A stretch of DNA of 5,356 bases from Syntrophothermus sp. UBA1445 (GTDB lineage Bacteria > Bacillota > Syntrophomonadia > Syntrophomonadales > DTU052): assembly GCA_002329495.1 (NCBI GenBank), contig DCTH01000239.1:1-5356 (forward strand), written 5' to 3'. Made by a program: the position numbers and the translations under genes. The notes under the pieces were generated by a model, which ran no database searches, was not told the DNA's origin, and saw only the letters and a list, made by a program, of their open reading frames with translations. Below are positions 1-5,356 of this stretch, in pieces (position 1 is the stretch's first letter; each line of letters begins with the position of its first letter).

Positions 1-745
1 TGGGGCTGAGCCCCTGTTCTTCCTGGACTATCTGGCGGTGGGTAAACTGATACCGGAGAGGGTCCAGGAAATTGTTAAAGGGGTGGCCGAGGGGTGCAGA
101 CAAGCAGGTTGTGCCCTGATCGGCGGAGAGACCGCAGAGATGCCCGGATTTTATCAGGAGAATGAGTATGATCTGGCGGGCTTTGCGGTCGGGGTGGCCA
201 ATCAGGACCAGATTGTGACCGGTCAGAGTACCGCCCGGGGTGATGTCATCATCGGGCTGGCTTCGTCCGGCTTGCATTCCAATGGTTATTCACTGGTTCG
301 CAAGATCATGTTTGAAAAAGCCGGCTATAATCCGGAGCGGTACCTGGACGCCCTGGGCAGGAGTCTGGGAGAGGAGCTTTTAATTCCGACCCGGATCTAC
401 GTAAAGAGTGTCCTGGAACTCATGAAGACGGTCGAGGTTAAGGCTATGGCCCACATAACTGGAGGCGGTATTCCCGGAAACCTTAAACGGGTTATTCCGC
501 CGGGGCTTATTGCCCGCATTGCGGCCTCCGCCTGGACTCCTCCGCCAATATTCAGACTGCTGGCTGATCTGGGACAGGTAGAATCCCCGGAAATGTTCCG
601 GACCTTCAATATGGGGATAGGATTCATCCTGATCGTAAAACCGACTGCGGCGGAAACCGCCGTGTCCGTGCTGAGGATGATGGGCGAAACTCCGTTTATC
701 CTGGGGGAGGTTGTTTCTGGAGATGATGGGGTTGTAATCGATTGA
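1..745 (+). CDS. purM: Phosphoribosylformylglycinamidine cyclo-ligase (AIR synthetase), 5'-truncated by window edge
   Basis: PurM uses ATP to close the ring of formylglycinamidine ribonucleotide (FGAM), giving 5-aminoimidazole ribonucleotide (AIR), the fifth step of de novo purine synthesis in the cytoplasm. The reading frame is open to the left edge. The first full codon is at base 2 and begins GAEPLFFLDYLAVGKL, a family-conserved stretch, so a GTG at 38 is an internal Val codon and not the start. About 247 residues are visible of a usual ~345, so roughly 95-100 N-terminal residues lie upstream. Conserved blocks are GGETAEMPGFY (bases 122-154), GLASSGLHSNGYSLVR (about 254-301), the glycine-rich HITGGGIPGN (about 452-481) and the C-terminal MFRTFNMGIG (about 593-622). 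All belong to the PurM/AIRS fold (shared with PurL, SelD, HypE). No frameshift or missing conserved block is seen. It ends with TGA and is followed 25 bp later by purN, the usual pur operon order. Confidence 0.97.
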   Translation, partial: GAEPLFFLDYLAVGKLIPERVQEIVKGVAEGCRQAGCALIGGETAEMPGFYQENEYDLAGFAVGVANQDQIVTGQSTARGDVIIGLASSGLHSNGYSLVRKIMFEKAGYNPERYLDALGRSLGEELLIPTRIYVKSVLELMKTVEVKAMAHITGGGIPGNLKRVIPPGLIARIAASAWTPPPIFRLLADLGQVESPEMFRTFNMGIGFILIVKPTAAETAVSVLRMMGETPFILGEVVSGDDGVVID

Positions 746-753
746 TTGGGGAA

Positions 754-760
754 GAAGGGG
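754..760 (+). promoter_or_regulatory. Ribosome binding site of purN, decides the start
   Basis: The purine-rich run GAAGGGG lies 10 bases before GTG 771. An alternative ATG at 783 would be 22 bases away and has no good Shine-Dalgarno of its own, so the GTG start is preferred. Confidence 0.6.
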
Positions 761-770
761 TAATTGCAAA

Positions 771-1418
771 GTGATTAGAGTGATGCCCCGACCGGTGCCG
801 CAGCTTAAGCTGGCGGTTCTGGCTTCGGGAAGAGGTTCAAACTTTGAGGCCCTGCAAAATGAGATTGAGAGCCAGCAACTGCCGGCGGTTATAAGGGTGG
901 TGATATCTGACAAGGAGAAGGCCCCGGTGCTGGAAAAAGCCCGCCAGAAGGGCATATCTGCCCGCCACATAAACCCCGGCCAATTTGCCGAGCGGCAACT
1001 CTATGAGCAGGAGTTGGTCAGGGTTTGTGAAGAATATGAGGCTGACCTGGTAGTTCTGGCCGGATACATGCGTATCCTGGGAGAGACCTTTGTCGGGTCA
1101 TTCCCCTGGAGGATAATAAACATCCATCCGGCCTTGCTCCCGTCTTTCCCGGGACTTAATGCCCAGCGGCAGGCCCTGGAGTACGGGGTGCGGTACAGCG
1201 GGTGTACAGTGCATTTTGTTGACCTGGGGGTTGATGAAGGCCCGATCATTCTCCAGGCGGTGGTCCCGGTTATTCCCGGTGACGATGAAGAGTCTCTTTC
1301 AGAACGGATTCTTAAAGAGGAACACCGGCTGTTACCCCAGGCAGTGAGACTGATCGCCGCAGGACGCCTGGAGCTTAATGGCCGACAGGTAACCATATTG
1401 CCAGAGGAGGTAAATTGA
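771..1418 (+). CDS. purN: Phosphoribosylglycinamide formyltransferase, 10-formyl-THF dependent (GART)
   Basis: PurN transfers the formyl group of 10-formyl-tetrahydrofolate to GAR, giving FGAR, the third step of the purine pathway. The 215-residue product is the usual PurN length. The N-terminal [15 protein letters not shown] (residues 14-28) is the phosphate-binding GxGSN-type loop. The catalytic triad of the E. coli enzyme (Asn106, His108, Asp144) is matched by Asn117 and His119 in [12 protein letters not shown] and Asp155 in VDEGPIIL. The GTG start at 771 adds about 11 residues before the core strand compared with typical PurN. ATG 783 (residue 5) is an alternative start with weaker ribosome-binding support. 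The last codons carry the GAGGAGG ribosome binding site of purH, and only one base separates the two genes, so translational coupling is likely. No missing catalytic residue is seen. Confidence 0.97.
   Translation: MIRVMPRPVPQLKLAVLASGRGSNFEALQNEIESQQLPAVIRVVISDKEKAPVLEKARQKGISARHINPGQFAERQLYEQELVRVCEEYEADLVVLAGYMRILGETFVGSFPWRIINIHPALLPSFPGLNAQRQALEYGVRYSGCTVHFVDLGVDEGPIILQAVVPVIPGDDEESLSERILKEEHRLLPQAVRLIAAGRLELNGRQVTILPEEVN
1404..1410 (+). promoter_or_regulatory. Ribosome binding site of purH inside the purN 3' end
   Basis: GAGGAGG, a strong Shine-Dalgarno match, ends 9 bases before the purH ATG at 1420. It lies within the last codons of purN, so a ribosome finishing purN passes over it. 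This fits coupled translation of the two folate-dependent transformylases. Confidence 0.75.
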
Positions 1419-1419
1419 T

Positions 1420-2943
1420 ATGAGTAAGAGAGCTCTGATCAGTGTTTCCAACAAGGATGGAGTGGTAGAGTTCGCGCAAGGTCTGGAAGCCCTGGGTTGG
1501 GAGATGATCTCCACCGGTGGTACTTACGATCTTCTGAAACGTTCAGGGGTAAACGTAACCATGGTTTCCGATGTAACCGGTTTCCCGGAGATCCTGGACG
1601 GGAGGGTCAAAACCTTGCACCCTAATATCCATGGAGGGATACTGGCCCGTCGTATACCTGAACATATGCAGCAACTGGAGAAGAACCGGATTGATCCTAT
1701 AGACATGGTGGTAGTAAACCTCTACCCCTTCCGGGAAACCATCCAGAAACCCGGAGTCACCCTGGAAGACGCGATTGAAAACATAGACATTGGTGGTCCC
1801 ACCATGATCCGGTCCGCGGCCAAGAATTATCAGGATGTAATAGTGGTGGTCGAACCGCGGGAATACCCGGCAATTCTTGCTGAACTCCAGGCCGGGGGAG
1901 ATATAAGTGCTGATATGCGTTTCAAGCTGGCCAAACAGGCCTTTGCTCATACGGGTTTTTACGATTCCATGATTGCCCAGTACCTGGGCGGCCTCCTGGG
2001 AGAGAAGTTTCCCGAGGTACTGGTCTGGGGCGGCGAAAAGATTCAGGAGATGCGGTATGGTGAGAATCCTCACCAGTCAGCTGCCCTTTACCGTGAGGCT
2101 CTGGCCGTAGGAGGACTGCCTCTGGCCAAGCAGCTGAATGGCAAGGAACTATCCTATAATAATATGGTCGACGCCGAAGCGGCTTTTGCCCTGGTGAAGG
2201 AGTTTACGGAACCAGCCTGTGTGATCATCAAGCATACTAACCCCTGTGGGGCGGCTATTGGCAAGAACCTGTCCGAAGCCTACTGTCGGGCATTCGGAGC
2301 CGATCCGGTTTCAGCCTACGGCGGAATAATTGCCTTTAACCGCAAGGTTGATGCCGAGACTGCCAGACAGGCGGCGGAGCCCTTCATGGAAGTAATAATT
2401 GCTCCCGGTTATGAGGCTTCAGCCCTTTCGATATTGTGTGCCAAAAAAAACCTGCGGCTCCTGGAACTGCCAATGGACCGACAGACCGGTCTGCAGATGA
2501 AGAGTGTAGTAGGAGGCATGCTGGTTCAGGATCTGGATACCATACCTTTGAAATTAGGCGACCTTAAAGTGGTAACGGAGCGGCAGCCTTCGGCTGAGGA
2601 ACTGGCTGAACTGGCCTTTGCCTGGAAGGTGGTCAAGCACGTCAAGTCCAATGCTATCGTCGTTACGAAGGATAATACCACTCTGGGGGTGGGCGCCGGC
2701 CAGATGAACCGGGTGGGGTCTGCCAGGCTGGCCCTGGAACAGGCGGGTGACAGCTGCCAGGGAGCCGTGCTGGCTTCGGATGCCTACTTCCCCTTCAAGG
2801 ACACGGTCGAATTGGCCGGACAGTATGGCATAAAGGCCATAATTCAGCCCGGTGGATCCATCCGCGATCAGGAGAGCATTGACGAATGCAACCGGCTGGG
2901 TATCGCCATGGTCTTCACCGGTGTCCGCCACTTCAGACACTAG
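1420..2943 (+). CDS. purH: Bifunctional AICAR transformylase / IMP cyclohydrolase
   Basis: PurH performs the last two steps to IMP: formylation of AICAR with 10-formyl-tetrahydrofolate, then ring closure of FAICAR. The 507-residue product is close to the usual ~510. The N-terminal MGS-like IMP cyclohydrolase domain (about residues 1-195) carries [41 protein letters not shown] (residues 53-73) and VVVNLYPF. The transformylase domain (about 200-507) carries RYGENPHQ (212-219), [18 protein letters not shown] and KHTNPCG, with the catalytic Lys271-His272 pair. It also has [46 protein letters not shown] and the canonical C-terminus GVRHFRH. It starts one base after purN with a strong ribosome binding site. 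The C-terminus is intact although a palindromic element begins about 30 bases downstream. A run of eight A at 2443-2450 is the only slippage-prone spot. Confidence 0.98.
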   Translation: MSKRALISVSNKDGVVEFAQGLEALGWEMISTGGTYDLLKRSGVNVTMVSDVTGFPEILDGRVKTLHPNIHGGILARRIPEHMQQLEKNRIDPIDMVVVNLYPFRETIQKPGVTLEDAIENIDIGGPTMIRSAAKNYQDVIVVVEPREYPAILAELQAGGDISADMRFKLAKQAFAHTGFYDSMIAQYLGGLLGEKFPEVLVWGGEKIQEMRYGENPHQSAALYREALAVGGLPLAKQLNGKELSYNNMVDAEAAFALVKEFTEPACVIIKHTNPCGAAIGKNLSEAYCRAFGADPVSAYGGIIAFNRKVDAETARQAAEPFMEVIIAPGYEASALSILCAKKNLRLLELPMDRQTGLQMKSVVGGMLVQDLDTIPLKLGDLKVVTERQPSAEELAELAFAWKVVKHVKSNAIVVTKDNTTLGVGAGQMNRVGSARLALEQAGDSCQGAVLASDAYFPFKDTVELAGQYGIKAIIQPGGSIRDQESIDECNRLGIAMVFTGVRHFRH

Positions 2944-2976
2944 ATAAGAAGCAAACACGCAAGCTGGGCTCGCGCA

Positions 2977-3032
2977 AGTCGGGGACGGTTCTTTACTTGC
3001 GCGGCCACGCAAGTAAAGAACCGTCCCCGACT
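2977..3032. repeat. Long perfect inverted repeat (25-base arms, 6-base loop), REP/BIME-like palindrome
   Basis: The left arm is 2977-3001 (it contains GGGGACGGTTCTTTACTTGC). The right arm is 3008-3032 (it contains GCAAGTAAAGAACCGTCCCC). They are exact reverse complements over 25 bases around the loop CGGCCA at 3002-3007. In RNA this would form a very stable 25 bp stem. No U-tract follows the right arm (the next bases are GATGGTGG), so it is not a standard intrinsic terminator, and purD expression needs read-through. Palindromes with a GGGGACGGTTCTTT-type core are, from memory, dispersed in many clostridial and some deltaproteobacterial genomes, sometimes near IS200-like/RAYT transposases. That assignment is inference. 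No transposase gene is present in this window. Confidence 0.85.
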
Positions 3033-3062
3033 GATGGTGGTATCCAACTGGCTTTCTGAAAT

Positions 3063-3070
3063 GGGAGGTG
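3063..3070 (+). promoter_or_regulatory. Ribosome binding site deciding the purD start
   Basis: GGGAGGTG contains GGAGG at 3064-3068, 7 bases before GTG 3076. The upstream in-frame ATG 3034 is preceded directly by the hairpin arm and has no Shine-Dalgarno. ATG 3061 has none either. This site therefore fixes the start at 3076. It lies about 30 bases beyond the hairpin and should stay accessible. Confidence 0.8.
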
Positions 3071-3075
3071 TAGCA

Positions 3076-4347
3076 GTGGGCAAGAATGTGCTGGTGATTG
3101 GGCAGGGTGCCCGGGAACATGCGATGGTCTGGAAGCTAAGCCAGAGCCCCGGGATCGGGCGGATCTTTGCGGCACCGGGGAACGCAGGCATCGCGGAAAT
3201 CGCGGACTGCTTTGATGTCAAAGGGAGCGATACCCGGCAGTTGCTGGATTTAATAGAAAGAAAGAAGATTGACCTGACCGTGGTAGGCCCCGAGGTTCCA
3301 CTCATGGAAGGTGTGGTTGATGAGTTTGAGGCCCGGGGGCTCAGGATTTTTGGGCCGCGCCAGAATGCGGCCATCCTGGAGGGGAGCAAGGTCTTTACCA
3401 AGAACCTCTTCAAAAAGTATGGTATTCCTTCCGCCGAGTTTGGCTCATTCTCGGATATAAATGAGGCCCGTGAATACTTGCGGGAAAAGGGTGCCCCGAT
3501 TGTGGTGAAGGCAGACGGACTGGCGGCTGGCAAGGGTGTGGTGGTGGCCATGGATGAAAAGACTGCCTCTGCAGCGTTGGACATGATCATGCTGGACCAG
3601 GCCTTTGGGACAGCGGGTCATGAGGTGGTTATCGAGGAATGCCTGCAGGGTGTGGAAGTGAGCGTTTTTGCACTCTGTGACGGAAAGACCGTGAGTTACA
3701 TGGTGGCGGCGCAGGACCACAAACGGGTTTTTGACGGTGATCAGGGCCCTAACACGGGAGGAATGGGGGCCTACAGCCCTCCACCTTTCTATACCCCCGA
3801 TTTGCACCAGCGGGTCATGAACGAGGTATTGGAGCCGGTGGTCAAAGCCATGGCCGCTGAGGGCCGTCCCTACAAGGGGGTTCTCTATGCCGGTCTGATG
3901 TTAACCGCGGATGGTCCCAAGGTCCTGGAGTTCAATGTCCGCCTGGGTGACCCGGAAGCGCAGGCGATTTTGCCTTTGATGGAAACCGATTACCTGACGG
4001 TGTTGGAGGCGGTGATCGACGGCACCCTGGATCAGACTCCAATATCGTTTTTTCACCGGGCCAGCGTGTGCGTGGTTCTGGCCTCAGCCGGATATCCGGG
4101 CAAGTATGCCACCGGGCGTGTAATTACCGGTTTGGGTGATGTCTCACCGGACACCATGATCTTTCATGCCGGGACCAGGCGCCAGGGGACCCAATTGGTG
4201 ACCGACGGGGGACGGGTACTCAGCGTGGTCAGCACCGGGGATACTGTAGCGCAGGCAATTGACCGGGTCTATAGCGAGATTCCAGGGATCCACTTCGAAG
4301 GGATGCACTACCGCAAGGATATTGGCTTCCACGCATTGAAATTATAG
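3076..4347 (+). CDS. purD: Phosphoribosylamine-glycine ligase (GAR synthetase)
   Basis: PurD joins glycine to phosphoribosylamine using ATP, giving GAR, the second step of the pathway. From GTG 3076 the product is 423 residues, the usual length, and begins MGKNVLVIGQGAREHA, which matches the standard PurD N-terminus. Starting at ATG 3034 would add 14 atypical residues encoded by the bases just after the palindrome. Domains are an N-terminal nucleotide-like fold (1-100, with VVGPEVPLMEGVVD at 69-82), then the ATP-grasp domain. The ATP-grasp part shows SKVFTKNLFKKYGIP, the ATP-binding loop VVKADGLAAGKGVVVA (143-158), EECLQGVEVSVFAL (187-200), DHKRVFDGDQGPNTGGMGAYSP (214-235) and the metal-binding EFNVRLGDPEAQ (285-296). 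A C-terminal domain follows (about 325-423). All expected motifs are present. It ends with tandem in-frame stops TAG TAA, and the next gene follows after 25 bp. Confidence 0.97.
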   Translation: MGKNVLVIGQGAREHAMVWKLSQSPGIGRIFAAPGNAGIAEIADCFDVKGSDTRQLLDLIERKKIDLTVVGPEVPLMEGVVDEFEARGLRIFGPRQNAAILEGSKVFTKNLFKKYGIPSAEFGSFSDINEAREYLREKGAPIVVKADGLAAGKGVVVAMDEKTASAALDMIMLDQAFGTAGHEVVIEECLQGVEVSVFALCDGKTVSYMVAAQDHKRVFDGDQGPNTGGMGAYSPPPFYTPDLHQRVMNEVLEPVVKAMAAEGRPYKGVLYAGLMLTADGPKVLEFNVRLGDPEAQAILPLMETDYLTVLEAVIDGTLDQTPISFFHRASVCVVLASAGYPGKYATGRVITGLGDVSPDTMIFHAGTRRQGTQLVTDGGRVLSVVSTGDTVAQAIDRVYSEIPGIHFEGMHYRKDIGFHALKL

Positions 4348-4372
4348 TAATCATACCCGAGAGGAGATTCGC

Positions 4373-4945
4373 ATGGGTTCAGACAAGGAAGACAAGGCCA
4401 TAAGAACCCCGAATTACCATTTGCGGCGGCTCCTGGTGCTCATCGCGCTATTGGGAGCGGTGGCCCTCTTTATTTATGCCCCGACGCGTGAGTTCATAAA
4501 GACCACAGTCTTGCTGGGCATGCCGGCCCTGGTGGTATGGAGTTATTGGCGCCGCTTTATCAGGTTTTCCTGGACCTGGTGGATCTCGTCTCTTATTCTT
4601 TTGGCCTTAGCCGTGGGATACGGGTTTATGATCACCGGACTTCCAGAAAAGCTGGCGGTTAAGAGTATTGAGAGAGAGGCCGGAATCTACCTGACTCAGG
4701 GCCGTTACGACCTGGCCATCGAAAAATACCGCGAAATGGAACGCTATGACCGGAAGGACCGGATGGAACGCAAGATCGAGGAAGTCAAGATCCAGAAGGG
4801 GTATGATGCCTCCTACCGTAAAGCTCAGAAGATGGCCAACGAAGGCAACTACGATGAAGCCCGCCGCCTGTTGAATAACATCCCTCTGGAGGCCATCGTA
4901 TATCCCCAGGCCCGCGAATTATTACGAGAGTTGGAAAAGGACTGA
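4373..4945 (+). CDS. Uncharacterised membrane protein with three predicted helices and a TPR-like C-terminal tail
   Basis: I do not recognise this 190-residue protein as a named family. ATG 4373 is preceded by GAGGAG at 4361-4366, 6 bases away. The N-terminus is charged (residues 1-19, Lys/Arg rich). Three hydrophobic segments follow at about 20-37, 43-59 and 68-90, with the basic stretch WRRFIRF between the second and third. By the positive-inside rule that loop and the N-terminus would be cytoplasmic, which puts the C-terminal half outside, but loop 1 is very short and the topology is uncertain. Residues 101-126 (AGIYLTQGRYDLAIEKYREM) look like a tetratricopeptide repeat. Residues about 147-170 (YRKAQKMANEGNYDEARRLL) look like a second, weaker one, and a charged helical linker joins them. 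TPRs usually mediate protein-protein contacts. No catalytic motif is seen. It sits 25 bp after purD and 4 bp before the HD-domain gene, so it is probably co-transcribed with both. Confidence 0.85.
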   Translation: MGSDKEDKAIRTPNYHLRRLLVLIALLGAVALFIYAPTREFIKTTVLLGMPALVVWSYWRRFIRFSWTWWISSLILLALAVGYGFMITGLPEKLAVKSIEREAGIYLTQGRYDLAIEKYREMERYDRKDRMERKIEEVKIQKGYDASYRKAQKMANEGNYDEARRLLNNIPLEAIVYPQARELLRELEKD

Positions 4946-4949
4946 TAGT

Positions 4950-5356
4950 ATGGTTGACCTGCAGACTATAAAGAACGATCCGATCATCAGACAGTACATG
5001 GAAATGGCCAACCAGTTCATGGGCAATATCGGTGCCATAGAACACAACACCGCCCATGCCGATCTGGTAGCCTCCTTAAGCTACGATATCATCTTTACCC
5101 TCGGTTACCCCCGGCGGGAGGCGGAAGTAGCAGCCATTGCCGGGTATCTTCATGATATTGGCAACCTGGTAAACCGTTATGGACATGGCACCTCCGGAGC
5201 CATAATGGCTTTTGAACACCTTCTGGACCTGGGAATGGACCCCGAGGAGATAGCCACCATCATGGGAGCTATTGCCAATCATGAGGAGCATGCCGGTGGT
5301 TATGCGGTAAACAATGTTTCAGCAGCGGTGATCCTGGCTGACAAATCTGATGTCAA
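4950..5356 (+). CDS. HD-domain metal-dependent phosphohydrolase, 3'-truncated by window edge
   Basis: The frame opens at ATG 4950, four bases after the preceding stop (TGA, then an in-frame TAG), with AAAGG at 4936-4940 as ribosome binding site. It is open to the right edge, showing 135 residues starting MVDLQTIKNDPIIRQYMEMA. The HD superfamily pattern is visible: EHNTAHADLV with His32 and His36, the signature AGYLHDIGN with His68-Asp69, His79 in NRYGHGTSGA, NHEEH with His111 and His114, and ILADKSDV with Asp131. His36, His68-Asp69 and Asp131 would be the core metal ligands. His79 and His111 could bind a second metal. HD proteins hydrolyse nucleotides or other phosphate esters. The substrate cannot be read from this fragment. 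No GYP motif or RelA/SpoT-type synthetase part is seen in the visible piece. Its place behind purine genes makes a nucleotide substrate plausible but unproven. Confidence 0.9.
   Translation, partial: MVDLQTIKNDPIIRQYMEMANQFMGNIGAIEHNTAHADLVASLSYDIIFTLGYPRREAEVAAIAGYLHDIGNLVNRYGHGTSGAIMAFEHLLDLGMDPEEIATIMGAIANHEEHAGGYAVNNVSAAVILADKSDV

Larger units (their letters stand above)
2944..3075. other. purH-purD intergenic region with palindromic element
   Basis: This 132 bp gap is far longer than the other gaps here (25, 1, 25 and 4 bp). Most of it is a long inverted repeat plus a flank containing further copies of CGCAAG (2958-2963 and 2973-2978). The last ~40 bases hold in-frame ATG codons at 3034 and 3061 that I do not accept as purD starts, and the real ribosome binding site at 3063-3070. 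No promoter with convincing -35/-10 boxes and no T-tract terminator were seen. Confidence 0.7.

Noticed and set aside
2..14. Small inverted repeat GGGGCT-G-AGCCCC at the left edge
   Set aside because: It encodes the conserved PurM residues GAEP, so protein constraint explains it.
38..40. GTG 38 as the purM start
   Set aside because: The frame is open upstream and the residues before it (GAEPLFFLDYLA) are conserved PurM sequence, so the gene continues beyond the window.
380..970. Long antisense open frames opposite purM/purN (380-970, 397-627) and opposite purH, purD (1543-2073, 2554-3120, 2940-3590, 3445-3807)
   Set aside because: They lie opposite well-conserved pur genes, show no recognisable domain and have low-complexity translations. 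They are shadows of the codon bias of the real genes.
2443..2450. Run of eight A in purH as a possible programmed frameshift or error site
   Set aside because: The frame continues intact through it (Lys-Lys-Asn) and the C-terminal domain is complete. No downstream stimulatory structure or alternative product is evident.
2482..2493. 12-base perfect palindrome CAGACCGGTCTG
   Set aside because: It lies inside the purH coding frame (residues QTGL). Nothing else supports an operator there, and one such palindrome is expected by chance or codon use.
2977..3032. Hairpin as a rho-independent terminator of purH
   Set aside because: The stem is strong, but no T-run follows it on the + strand. The bases after the right arm are GATGGTGG, and the pathway gene purD follows on the same strand.
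4348..4372. Possible promoter or terminator between purD and the membrane protein gene
   Set aside because: Only 25 bases, with no stem-loop, T-tract or convincing -35/-10 pair; it is mainly a ribosome binding site.

Overview
The window is the 3' part of a de novo purine biosynthesis operon followed by two co-oriented accessory genes. Everything reads on the + strand. The order is purM (5' end outside the window), purN, purH, purD, a three-helix membrane protein with a TPR-like tail, and the start of an HD-domain phosphohydrolase that runs off the 3' end. The run purM-purN-purH-purD matches the end of the classical Gram-positive pur operon. Moderately GC-rich codon use, GTG starts (purN, purD), strong GGAGG-type ribosome binding sites and the protein signatures suggest a Clostridia-class Firmicute of the Peptococcaceae/Desulfotomaculum/Moorella kind. 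That placement is an inference from style and remembered homologues, not a search result.

Region by region: 1-745 encodes about the last 247 residues of PurM (AIR synthetase). After a 25 bp gap comes PurN (GAR transformylase, 771-1418), then after 1 bp PurH (bifunctional AICAR transformylase/IMP cyclohydrolase, 1420-2943). The 132 bp between purH and the preferred purD start is the only sizeable non-coding gap. It holds a near-perfect long hairpin (two 25-base arms, 6-base loop) that looks like a mobile REP/BIME-type palindrome rather than a terminator. PurD (GAR synthetase) is best started at GTG 3076, not at the upstream in-frame ATG 3034 that abuts the hairpin. After 25 bp comes the membrane protein (4373-4945), and 4 bp further the HD-domain protein (4950 to beyond 5356).

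Functionally, PurD makes GAR from phosphoribosylamine, PurN formylates it, PurM closes the imidazole ring to AIR, and PurH performs the last two steps to IMP. PurN and PurH both use 10-formyl-tetrahydrofolate. No terminator or promoter is evident between purD and the last two genes, so they may be co-transcribed with the purine genes. Their role is unknown. I find no RNA gene, CRISPR array, insertion-sequence gene or clearly new system. The points most worth a second look are the palindromic element inside the operon and the uncharacterised membrane-protein/HD-hydrolase pair at its end.
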